Shown here in pieces: positions 1 through 11,000 of a DNA stretch of 64,000 nt. This stretch comes from Amoebophrya sp. A120 (lineage: Eukaryota > Sar > Dinophyceae > Syndiniales > Amoebophryaceae), in assembly GCA_905178155.1 (NCBI GenBank), contig CAJINV010000005.1, positions 6,125,207 to 6,189,206 of the forward strand, in the 5' to 3' direction. Under the pieces are notes generated by a model, which saw only the letters and a program-made list of their open reading frames with translations, was not told the origin of the DNA and ran no database searches. The translations under genes and the position numbers were made by a program. Within the stretch, counting starts at the first letter, position 1. Each line of letters opens with the position of its first letter.

Positions 1-65
1 CTTTTTGCTTTTTTGTTGTTGCTGCTGCTGGTGCTGAACCGCATTAGAAATTGCCGCTTTTGGCC

Positions 66-235
66 TGTCGTCGCCGCCTGTCGTTTCGCCTCTCCTTTCG
101 CCTGTCGTTTCGCCTCTCCTTTCGCCTGTCGTTTCGCCTGTCGTTTCGCCTCTCCTTTCGCCTGTCGTTTGGCCTCTCCTTTCGCCTGTCGCCGTCACCT
201 CTCGGCGTCACCTGTCGCCGTCACCTGTCGTCTGG
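66..235. repeat. CGCCTGTCGTTT/CGCCTCTCCTTT minisatellite
   Basis: Tandem 12-24 bp units alternating CGCCTGTCGTTT and CGCCTCTCCTTT, degrading on the right to CGCCGTCACCT units. Open reading frames across it are a by-product of the repeat period being a multiple of three. It lies downstream of the gene A exons in the sense direction. Confidence 0.85.
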
Positions 236-279
236 GGTATGTGATCACAGAACCCGGAAGTCAAGCAATATAAATATTA

Positions 280-442
280 ATTCTGTGCGATCTCTGTCAT
301 GCTCATCCTGCATGAGAAACTCCCGCCCGACTTGGTCAAAACTGGACGACTTTTGGTACTCATGCAACACAGATTTTTGCATGCTTCACATTTAGCATGA
401 CAAGTTGCATTCTTCCAGACCCAGACATTTTTACATTTGATA
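280..442. mobile_element. Introner, family B, left part missing
   Basis: The right end (CATTTGATA) and interior match family B, closely resembling bases 11541-11705, but the left inverted repeat is absent. Only one flank (TTTCA) can be read, so the splice boundary of the gene A intron here is not defined. Confidence 0.7.
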
Positions 443-1277
443 TTTCAATGCACTCGTCGTCGGGGTATTTCTTCCTTTGTCCAGAGGTAATATTTCCTCG
501 TCTTCATCTTCATTTTGTGCTTCTAGAAGTACACCTTCTTGCACGCTATGGAAGCGTCAGGATTGAAATCGTCAAAGTTGAAATAATTTCTCATGCATAA
601 AATGCAAGGCATAAAGTGCCTCTCTTGCAGGGATAGCAAGTGAAGCCGACTGTCAGCCTGTTTGGGGTCTGCAACAGAGATGCTAAAGCAGCATGACAAA
701 ACACGCCTTCTGTCCCTAAACAGCATGAGAAACTGGATTTAGAAGGTGCCGAAATTTGTCATGCACCGCTTAGAAATTGGGCTTCCAACTGGTATCGATT
801 TTATGCATCACAAGTTATTTCAACTTTGACGATTTCAAACCTGACACATCCATACACGCCGTCAAGATCATAAACATTTCCACTGGCTTTGCCGTGTAGT
901 TCAACATCTGCGAATGTCGATCTGTGTACGCCTTCTAGAAGTGAAGAAAGTGTTGCGCGACGACCACTTCTTTCAGTATCCACACTTACTAGTTCTTCAT
1001 CTACATCTTCCGGTAGTTTGTTTGATGTTTTTGTACCAGCTGGTACAACTGTCGTGGGTGAAACAAGGTTTCGCGTTGTCACCACTTTTTTCCTCTGCTT
1101 GTTCTGTCGGAGCAGGACGACTTTCACGGCGGTGACGGAGGAAATGGAAATAACTGGCGCCTTATTTTGGAACAACAACAGGAGCGACCAAGCAGCGTGG
1201 AACAACAACGCGAGCGGGTTGCTGTAACACGTCGGGATAATTTTTGTTGTTGGTCCTACACAAATAAAGTAATCCAA
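443..1277 (-). CDS. Gene A: N-terminal exons of a membrane-anchored acidic protein (partial)
   Basis: Function unknown. Translation from the ATG at 1275-1277 gives a short N-terminus, a hydrophobic stretch (SNPLALLFHAAWSLLLLF, about residues 19-36) that could be a signal anchor, a basic patch (QNKQRKK), then an acidic Ser/Thr-rich region (PEDVDEELVS, ERSGRRATLSSLLEGV). Removing the introner at 547-854 plus one CACGC copy continues the frame into QEGVLLEAQNEDEDEE, which matches the uninterrupted copy at 3.7 kb residue for residue over most of its length. The next intron (280-442) has lost its left end and no exon is recognised beyond it. The plan (hydrophobic segment, acidic linker) resembles gene B, so this may be another member of the same family. 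The start codon is an inference. Confidence 0.5.
547..854. mobile_element. Introner, family F, with empty-site counterpart
   Basis: 308 bp; exact CACGC repeats at 542-546 and 855-859. The paralogous sequence around 3730-3790 has the same flanks with a single CACGC (3753-3757) and no element. Join reads YDLDGV|QEGVLLEA. Confidence 0.92.
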
Positions 1278-2751
1278 AAAGACTATTTGTCAGAAGACCG
1301 CTGGTCTGATGTTCCACGATGAAGATCCTTACTGTTTTGGTCCCGTTTGGACGCAAGAAGATGATCAAGATGATGATCAGATGATGATGTACATAGCACC
1401 TGTTTCAGCACAAGATGAAGATGTACTTTCGCAATGCACCGATGCAAGTGCATGAACTCAGTGGATTCATTTGGAACGTTGTACACCTCCACAGGCTTAG
1501 GAGTTGCAGAGCTGAAGGCTCTCAGAACACAAACAACACGCATGCGATCCCGCATGCTATGCACACTACGTATTCGCTTTCCAACCGTAATCACGTCGTG
1601 AGTTCGCACAACACAATGATCATGTCGTATATCCATCGAGGGATTCTGAGTGGCGTTCAGACACTATTTCTATCGCGCTCAAACTAATAAACAATGAATA
1701 GGCAGCACAAATAGGCGGAGCATTTTCACTGGGGGGTAAAGCTAAAGCAAAGGGAGAAGAAAACGAATAATTTTTTTCGCATGTAACTGGTCGTCTGTTG
1801 TGACCAGCACTACTTACAACTCGTGCGTCTGGGGCAGGTGAAACGTAGTTGGTATGCTCATTGGGTATCAAGCAACAGGCGGGTCTGAGAGATGCAATGC
1901 CCTGATCTTGTCGTGATGTCGTGTTTCATAGAGTTAGAGACGATGTTTCAAAAATTTGTAGATACAAAGACGGAATCCAGTTATAACGCAGTAGTTTAGG
2001 CAGGTAAACGAGAACCACACGACTGGTGAACGATTTCATGACCTCCGTTGCAATTATATAGGACGACACGACTAAACTGGACGAAAAAGAGAAACGCAAC
2101 GGTGCACGACGTCAAACGAAGGCAATGTCTACTTCTTAATCTTATCAAAATGCGCAACACGACTGATAGCACAACGATCTTCGGAATTAATATTTGTTTT
2201 TCTCAATAATTCATTCCCCGTGATGAATGAAGAAATAAAATGGGGAATTTTAATGGGTGAAGTTGATGCTTGTCGCGCTCGCGACCCACCTCTACTTCCA
2301 GCGATGAAATGGAAGCAGATGAGAAGTACGACTCGCGAATACCGCTTCTGTCCAACATCTTTTGCAGCTACTTCGATGTGTAGCTTGTTTAGATGAGCTG
2401 CTGTAATCTTCATGTTATCCACGGGACAACTGAAGCAAGCGAGTGATGTAGAAGCTTTCTTCAACATGCAGTGCGAAGTGCAGAAACAGCATCTGAAGCA
2501 ACGGGAGGTCGTGAGAACTACGGCGACCCCAAAAATCTCCTTGCGACAGGCGGCCAGCTGCTCCTCGTTCTCATCGTGTACTAGATCGTGGTGGTAGCTA
2601 TATGCAACTCGAATTCCAGCCCATCAGACGCTGGCTCAAGTAGAAGGAGAAGCAGGAATAAACTACTAGTCGACGGTCGTGCTGACACCACGACCTCCAG
2701 GTAGCACGTTTTATTCGCTGCTTCCGTCCAGAAGCATTAACCTCCATCGCG
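1278..2751. other. Spacer without recognised gene
   Basis: No introner, RNA gene or recognisable domain seen. A minus-strand ORF of 112 codons (2129-2467) has no familiar motif. It may hold the promoter of gene A and the 3' flank of the truncated copy. Confidence 0.5.
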
Positions 2752-2818
2752 TTAGTACATGATGCAGCTGGATGTCCTCGTCGTCGTGGCGGTGCACAGC
2801 ATGATTGTAAAAACACCG

Positions 2819-2875
2819 TCGCAGCTCGTGATCACAAGTGTGGATGTTGACCTCGAAGTACTACGCATCACGTTA
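2819..2875. repeat. Direct repeat, copy 1 (partner 3961-4019)
   Basis: GCAGCTCGTGATCACAAGTG followed by GTGGATGTTGACCTCGAAGT is repeated about 1.14 kb away at 3961-4019 with a 2-base insertion and a few substitutions. This marks a local duplication within the gene A copies. Confidence 0.8.
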
Positions 2876-2984
2876 TCACAACGTGTGGTTGTTGTAGTGG
2901 TCGTCGTGCTGGTTGTTGTCGTGGTTGTAGTTGCGGGTACGGCCGTCGAGGAAGATGTTGTAGCTGCGCTTAGTTCATCTGCAT

Positions 2985-3224
2985 TATGGGGTTCTCAAAC
3001 GTTACGTGCTCACGCTCAGCTCTTTATAATGCAAAACTGCCACAAGCAGCCATACAATCAAGGTCTTCTCGCATGGCAAATTCTCGAAGGGCTAAACAGC
3101 ACGGGAACAATCCGTTCCAGATTTGTAGTGCAAAACGCGCAATCTTCCCGCTTTCGCTTTTGCTGTTTTAGCATTACAAATCCATGTAACAGTTGAGAAT
3201 GTAACGTTCGTTGAGAGCGCCATA
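2985..3224. mobile_element. Introner, family G
   Basis: 240 bp; flanks TGCAT/TGCGT (one mismatch). Join reads GDNDA|DELSAATT, opening a Thr-rich tract. Confidence 0.82.
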
Positions 3225-3342
3225 TGCGTCATTGTCTCCGTCTGCCTGTTCCTCCAAGGCGGTCTTTTTGCGCAGCGCGGCAAAATCCACTACAACTGTT
3301 GGGGATGAACTAGTGCCGGCGCCTCTGCCTCCAGTATTATTT

Positions 3343-3487
3343 TATGAACTGCAAAAGCATCGTACTCGTATAAATGCATTACAAATTTCCTCCGCATGAG
3401 AGAGAAAATCTGTAATGTTGATTTACCTCGAGAAAAAGATTTGTAATGCATGATTGTAATACGAGTACTATACTTTTGCACAGGATA
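3343..3487. mobile_element. Introner, family A
   Basis: 145 bp; exact TATTT repeats. In the sense strand it begins with the TATCCTGTGC end. Join reads GDVTGAN|NTGGRG. Confidence 0.88.
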
Positions 3488-3971
3488 TATTTGCACCAGT
3501 AACGTCTCCCGACTCCATAGGCGCGGGTAGGATGGCAGTCGTGACACCATCGGAGGACGGTGGAGGTGGATCTACCGCTGAGTCATCTTCTAGGAGGTGG
3601 CTGTCCTCGTCGGGGCCACATTCTAGTAGAGCGGAGGAGCTGGAAGGTGTACTTGTAGTTTTGAAAGCACTCGTCGTGGTATTTCTTTCTTTGTCCAGAG
3701 GTTCCTCGTCTTCATTTTCATTTTGTGCAGCTTCTAGTACACCTTCTTGCAGCACGCCGTGAAGATCATAAACATTTTCACTGCCCTCGCCGTGTTCAAC
3801 ATGATCTGCGGGTGATCTAGTACTGTGTACGCCTTCTAGAAGTGAAGAAAGTGTTGCGCGACGACCACTTCTTTCTGTATCCGCACCTACTAGAAGTTCT
3901 TCATCTACATGATCTTCCGGTGGTTTGTTTGATAATTTTGCACCAGCTGGTAAAACTGTCGCAGCTCGTGA

Positions 3972-5041
3972 TCACAAGTGATGTGGATGTTGACCTCGAA
4001 GTACTACGCACCACGTTATTTTCACTCCCATGTCCTCGCCCGTGTCCCATCATGTCGCCCGGTCGCGACCGGGCCGGAATTTGATATGCGAAGATGAGAA
4101 TGAGCGTCTAGTTATTTCAACATAGCGCCAACATGATTGACGGCGTTGCTATCTAGTTTGATTTCAAGGAATGATTTTTACGTAAGTAACGCTAGCTACG
4201 TATGAGTCTAGGTTGTAATGATCCAAATCTGATAATCATACTCTGTTGCGACGAGGTTGTTCACCGCGAAGCTTATGCTTCACCTTTCCTGGCTTCTATC
4301 CTGTTCTTGGGTCGTCTTCGTTCTGCCCCAGGCCCAGCAGCGCGACGCCGACGTCCTCGCAGGAAGATCTTCCGCACCACAAAGTCTTCTTGGCAGGACG
4401 AGCAGGAATCAAGAGCCAGCTCCAGCTCCTCGGTTGACAAGTGCGAAGAGAACGGGCTCCAATTTTTCCTGGCTCCTGACGGCGCAGAGGACCTACAACT
4501 CCAACTGCTCGCTGTGACTCTCTAATATTTCACCTCGTGCACAAAGCAAAGCTGCGTGTACAACTAAGTACAGCTGCAACGACCACGATCTCCAACCGTA
4601 CTGCAGGATGTTCTTGAGGAAAAAATGCAGTCTCGAAATAATTGCCGTTTTCCAAATCGTCCGTTCTTGACTGGCTCACTCCCTTCGAGGACGAGTGGCA
4701 GGTCCTGGTTGACGACAAACGGCCGCAAAGTCCTCCTCGCGGTTGTGGTTTTTATCGTGCGATACAGCAGCAGTTGACGAACAAAGTTGTCGAGTGTAAA
4801 GATGGGGAGGTCCTCCGGGTGTCGTCGGTCGTGGGTGTGGAGTAGTAGAGTATGCGTATGGATATGGAAGATTATTGTTACAACTAAGAAATAAGCTTTC
4901 ACCTGATTTCTCTTCCCTAAAGCGCTTAGCAGCTAAGGCCTTTATGAGGATAGTAGTTCATCTTGGCTCAACATTCCGTGAATTTCTTATAAATTTGTTC
5001 CCTTGATGCTCCACCGCTATAATTTTTAGGCGGTCTTTTTC
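3972..5041. other. Spacer downstream of gene B
   Basis: 3' flank of gene B plus about 1 kb with no introner and no recognised domain. A plus-strand ORF of 107 codons at 4202-4525 has no familiar motif. A short repeat of the gene A region (3961-4019) lies at its left edge. Confidence 0.5.
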
Positions 5042-8000
5042 TTAGTGCCACGACGAGGATGAACAGCTATGTGAAGATCTTCTTTTGAAGGCGAACGATA
5101 AAAATTTGATGCTAAGTATACCTGGTTCCGCCGGGTACAGCTGTCGTTTTTGTAGTGCGTTTTGCCATATCCTGTGCAAAAGCATCCTACTCGCACAATA
5201 TTATTGCATTTTACATCAAATTGAAATTTGCTCAACGTGAGGACAAAGTCATGCAGATTTCGCTATAGGAGAATTCTCCCCATGCGGTATTGCAATAATT
5301 GGTACGAGTAGCACACTTTTGCTGTATGCATATCCCAGCTAGAAATCGCGTACCCTGTCTTATCCGTGGGCGCCTTGCAGCCCAAGCGACAGCAATTTCC
5401 GTCTTGCTTACACTGCGTCACGCCATCGGCCCGATTGTTGCACCAATTTATGGAGTCATACGGCGTTTGGGGCGCTGTCCCGGCGTATGCATCGCAAATA
5501 TGTCTGGGTCTGGAAAGTAGATGCAAGGTTTGTCATGCTTGGCTAGCATGACTCTTAAGTCTGTCATGCGCGTGGTGACCGAAGCCCGCCACTTTTCTCT
5601 CATGCAGAAGCTCACTTTGTCATGCAGAATAGACAAGACTGTAGACTGTACCAAAACTTGTCACGCTCAGCAGTCAATTGGGGTTTTCTCCTCTTTCTCA
5701 ACCAGCATCACAAGTTTCCAGACCCAGACACGTTTGCATTTGATACGGCGGCATTGAGGAGCAGCCTATCCTGGAAATAGGCTTTGGAACTGCTGTATGC
5801 AATACAAATTTCCTGTAGACAACGCACAAACTGCATGACAAATTTTAGTACCAAGCTGGACAGCATGCCACTTGTCATGCTGAATAGGATTGGAAGAAAA
5901 GTTTGTCATGCAGAAACCACATTTGTACGTCGTGTGTGGGAATAAATTTACTGTGGATATGCTATCCTTGTACAAACAAGCCACGTGCTTGCACATCGGC
6001 CAACACCAGCGGTTCTCGTAATATTGCCCATCTCCCTTGTCGCTGGTCTCCCACAGGTGCCGCAGACCGGGTTCGTAGGCCTGCTGTCCGTCGTCGGTAG
6101 CGGGCACTATGCGGACGTGGTTCATATTGGCCGTGCAGGAAGCGCTATGAACCGCAAAAGCATAATTGCACTAGGAGTGATTGCAATACAAATTTTTAGC
6201 TCAGCATGACAAATCGAATTTGTCATGCTGATTGAGCTTGGAAAGAAGATTTGTCATGCATAATTTCGACAACTACCACTACGACGAGCACGACACTTTT
6301 ACAATGCATAAGCGCAGCGCTCGGCGTGCGGCGCCGGACAGGAGTGGTCATTCATCTCCGTACCACCCGTGCACTTACACTTCGGCACGCATATCGCAAG
6401 AAAAAACTGTTTCACTGTAAACTTGTAATGCAGAAAAGGTATCCGAGAAATGTTTCTCTTGCTACACATGCATAGAACATTGGATTTTTAGCTGTGTTTT
6501 CCCTTAGCAATCTCGCACGGCAAATTTTCTCTGTGATGTAGAACAAACTTGTGATGCACAACTTGCAAAATCCTTACAGTGAAACACTTTTTTCGTATGA
6601 TAACGCACCCGTCCGGTTCAATCGTGATGCGATTCTCGGGCCCGGTGCACCGGAGCCTGGGGGCGGTCTTCGTGACGAAATCCCCCGCGTTGCACTGAAA
6701 CTTGAAATTTGCAGCGTTGTAGTTCGTCAGATCGGTCGCCGATTTGAAGGCCGCGCCGCTTTCTGGGTACAGGCTAGGGTCCGACAGCAACTCCGTCCAG
6801 TTCGGGTATGAGAGTGCACGACTCCCCCTCCCCCTCATTTGTATTGCATGAAGAGCTGCAATACAAACACCAGCACACGTGGAGCCTGTACATGAAAAAT
6901 TCATGCACCTAGTGCAGTACTGTTTGGGCTTCTGGAATCTTGTCATGCAAACAGTGCCACAGGGAAGCGAAGCGAAGCACTTGGGTTTGGGGTTTTGCAT
7001 GACAAATGAGGGGGAGGGGGTGGAGTTGTGCATTGTCATATCGGGAAAACGTCAAACATAGCTTTCACCCAAAGATGTTCCGGCTCTTGGCAGCTGCGGA
7101 TACAACAGGTACTGACTATGACCTGCTCAAGCGCTACAATCTCAAACGTTACTTACAATAGAGTCGCGGTTTTGTATTGCATGATGAGCATGACAGACTC
7201 GGACAGCATTCCGCTTTCTGCAATACAAATTTCCCCAGATTGTGCTGCGGATTGGGACTCCCGAACTTATCAGCGCAGTCCTATGAGAGTTGGCTAGAAG
7301 ATAATGCACTTTTTGCAACACAAGTTCCAGATTCTATTGTAACGTTTGAGATTGTAAAAACACCTGAGCAGGTTATACTGACGTCCGCAGCATTCTGAAT
7401 GTCGCAGTGGTTCGTTTGACACTGCAGCGCCGAAGTCGGGTTTCGCTTTTGCAGGTACCCTGTTAAGCCACCGTGGCAGTCCAGCGCCGAGGCCGTGCAC
7501 GCCTCTTTCTGAATTGCAAAAATGTCTGGGTCTGGAGGATGAATGCAGATTTTTGTCATCCTGTTTTTGCATGACGCAAAATGTCGGTCATGGAAGCCCT
7601 AGCATCACAGATTTCGAGAAGCTTCCGCATTGCTTAATCCGCATGACAAATCCCCCATTTTGGTGACAGGAAGTGGGCACCTTTTGCTGCCTATGCATGA
7701 GAGATTTGTCTGTGCTGTGAAATGCGCATCACAAGTTCGCATTCTTCCAGACCCAGACACTTTTGCAATGCATACTCTTTACAGCCCTGCAACTTGATCA
7801 AGCCGCCCTCGCTTGGACACTGCATCTGCACCGTGCTCGAGACCCCCTGGGGCTGGTGCGATGTTGCACAGGAAAAAAAGTCATCGCTGACAGTGTGTAT
7901 GGATGTGTCAGGATCGAAATCGGCAAAATCGAAAAATTTGTGATGCGCAAAATGTAGGGCACTGAAGGCCTGTATTGGGGAGCAGGTAAATGAGACCGAT

Positions 8001-11000
8001 TGTAGGCCTGTTTAGGGGTATGCAATGTGCTGCCAGAGTAGCATGACAGGAGGAGTCTTCTTTGCCCAAAGAAACAGCATGACAGAATGGATTTCGGTGC
8101 TTCCGAAGTTTGTCATGCGCCACTTGGAAACTGAGGCTCCAACTGGCATCGATTTTGTGCATCACAAGTTTTTCGATTTTGTCGATTTCGATTCTGACAC
8201 ATCCATAGTGTGCCAGGTGGTCGTACTAGTAGGCCGCCCCCGATCGCCCGAGGCTTGCAGGATGGGCTTCCAAGTCTCGCGGTCTGTCGCAAGAGGCGCT
8301 TTGAATACGTATCCGTACAGCATTTCGGTCTTTGTCGTGCCCTCGGGATACCGGCACACCTGCTGACAGCAGTCGTTGTCGCGACACCCAGTGTCGCTCT
8401 GCGGCACGCGCGTGGTGCAGTAGCCGTTATCGGTCGGGTTTTTCGTTCGCATGTAGAAGGAGGTGGACCCGTGCCCGTCTCCCTGGTAGAACTCATTTTC
8501 GCAGTCGATCGAATCGCAGCTCGCCCAACAGCCGTCATTTATGGAGTTCTCAAATCAGTATACATTCTCAACTGTGTTAAATGCGAGAATGGAAAAAGTG
8601 AAAGGAGGCAGATTTTTGCGCCTTTTGCGTTACAGGCTTGGCGGGACGAATTCTAGTGCTATTTAGCGCATCGAGAAGTTGTCACGCAAAGAAGGCTTGA
8701 GGATCGTGTGAAGAGAGATAGTGTTTTTGCATGACAAACCATGTAACACCTGTCGAGAATGTAAGAACGTTTGAGAACGCCATATCATTTAGCCCGGTTT
8801 TGTACTGTGCGTCCTGTCCCGCCTATCCAAGAAAAAAACATTGTAGCTGTAACTTTTATTTTGGAGAAACAGCATTACAAATTTGTCTGGCATGACAGCA
8901 ATAACCTGTCGCGCGCAGATAGTACGTGAAAACGGCCTAGAATACACCTTGCGATGCATGCCAAGCATGACAGACGCAATCATCTTGCATGTTGCGCATC
9001 ACAAATTTACACTAACAACGTTTTTTTCTTGGACACCGCCCCTGCGCACGTGAGCGACGGATTCGGGCCGCGGTAGTCCGGGGTGTTGCACTGTATTGCG
9101 CTGCTATGAACTGCAAAAGCATCGCACACGCACTAGTATAAGTTGTATCACAAATTGGCTTAGCATTAGTGATAATGCGGATTTGCCTTAACACAAAGAT
9201 TTGTAATGCATATTAAATGCAATTAGTACGAGTACGCTACTTTTGCAGTGCATAGCTGCTCTTTACCCACCCGGGTGAGTGTCCAGGGTCCATGGCCGCG
9301 GATTGTAACGCACTTGACCAATTCACGACGTAGGACGCGTCCGTGCTGCTTGGCTCCTTGCAGCCCGCGTTACAACAGGTGTCGCGGTCCCCGGTCCCGC
9401 CACAAACAGTGCTCGAACACTGGCCGGGGGTGCCGTGCTTCACAAAGTACTTTCCGTGCTGTCCCACCGGAAAGGTCGCGCAGAAAACGCCCGTGCACGT
9501 TTGCGCGCAACAGGTATCGTGGTCGGTCAGGCTCCAGGTGTGGCCACCCGTGGAGAAATACCGGTTGGTTGTAGACGTGATGGGATCGTCGAACCAAGTG
9601 TCGGGACCGGCGAAAAGCGCCACGCCATTCAGTTTGATGCTGCTCAGACACAACCCGTCACTAGTGCTGTGGTCAATGTTTAACGACTGCACAAAGCTAC
9701 CCGCATACCCCATATTCACACTCGCGGTGCGCTCCTGATTTTTGTTGTTGAAGTTCAAATTTACTGAGAAGCCGTTTCCAATTTTGTCCTTAAGTTTGAC
9801 CACCAGATTTGCGCTTGATTATCAAGTGCAAAAATGTCTGGGTCTGGAAGAATCCAACTTGTCATGCTAAATCTGAAGCATGCAAAAATCTGTGTTGCAT
9901 AACGACCAAAAGTGGTCCAGTTTTCACCAAGTCGGGAGGGGGTTTCTCATGCAGAATAGGCATGAGAGAGATCGCACAGCACCTGTCATGCTAGGTCGTG
10001 CATTCCAGACCTCGTGGGCCATGGAAAAGCTGCATGACAAATCGCGCATTCTTCCAGACCCAGACATTTTTACATTCCATATTGATTGCGCGTTGTTGAT
10101 GTTGCAGGATTTTGCTGCGACGGAGAGGTTATCAAATGCAAAAGTGTCTGGTTCTGGAAGAATGCAAGCTTTCCCATGCATATTTCTCATGACCCATGAT
10201 GCCTGTAATGCATGACCCAGCATCGCAGACTTTTAGAGGGCTTCCTGATGCACCTTCCGCATGACAAATGCCCTGTCAGTCCGTGTAGCACAAATTGTGC
10301 CCCTCTTGTTGCTGGTCACGCAATACAGATTTTTGTAGCATCCAAATTCAGCAGCACAAGTTGCACCCTTCCAGACCCAGACATTTTTGCATTTGATAGA
10401 GGTTAGGACCTTCGAAGATTCTACAGTCCGCGGTCGCGCAGAGGAGGTGTGACCGTGACGGTTTATGAATATGTGCAAAAGCATTGTATCGTACTAGTAG
10501 TGCAAAAATCGCAATACAAATTACGTAGCCCCCCAGCATGAATTTGTCATGCTACTTTGACTTGGAAACAAGACGACTTGTCTTGCATGACTGCGATTAC
10601 AACTACGAGTGCGATACTTTTGCACGGGATACGCTTTCGGCGTGTACGACTGCCCGCAGTTGGTATCAAATGTAAAAATGTCTGGGTCTGGAAACTTGTG
10701 ATGCTGGGTGGCGTCTCATGATGAGGCTACAAATGCTGGCTCAGCATGACAAGTTTCTGAGTTCCTAGGTGTTGCCTATTCTGCATGACAAACTGCGCTT
10801 CTGCATCACAGAAAAACGCAGTTCTTGGGTAACGTGCATGACAGATTTAAGAGTCATGCCAGACAAGCATGACAAACATGAATTCTTCCAGACCCAGACA
10901 TTTCTACAGTTGATAGTTGGTCACCGCGTCGCAACTCTGCCGACAGCACTGGTCCACGTCGCGGACACGTTCCGAGGTTGAAACATAGTACTTCATCGGC

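Larger units (their letters stand above)
2752..3971 (-). pseudogene. Truncated copy of the gene A acidic region
   Basis: Reads TVLPAGAKLSNKPPED... in the same order as gene A (PAGxKxSNKxPED, DTERSGRRATLSSLLEGVHS, VYDLxGV, QEGVL), but lacks the gene A N-terminus: an in-frame TGA lies at 3972-3974 and no ATG precedes the conserved part. After introners at 3343-3487 and 2985-3224 it continues through a Thr-rich tract to TAA at 2752-2754. Both junctions restore the frame (GDVTGAN|NTGGRG and DNDA|DELSAA). It could instead be internal exons of a gene whose 5' exon I did not recognise. Confidence 0.5.

Noticed and set aside
3032-3283. Plus-strand ORFs across introners and exons throughout the window
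   Set aside because: No plus-strand ORF shows domain motifs or continuity across introners. Minus-strand frames show repeated Cys motifs and consistent junctions, so the plus-strand ORFs are shadows.
4955-4976. CATCTTGGCTCAACATT as a possible dinoflagellate spliced-leader relic
   Set aside because: The match to the known spliced-leader end is partial and it is downstream of gene B rather than at a 5' end. It cannot be used to assign the organism.
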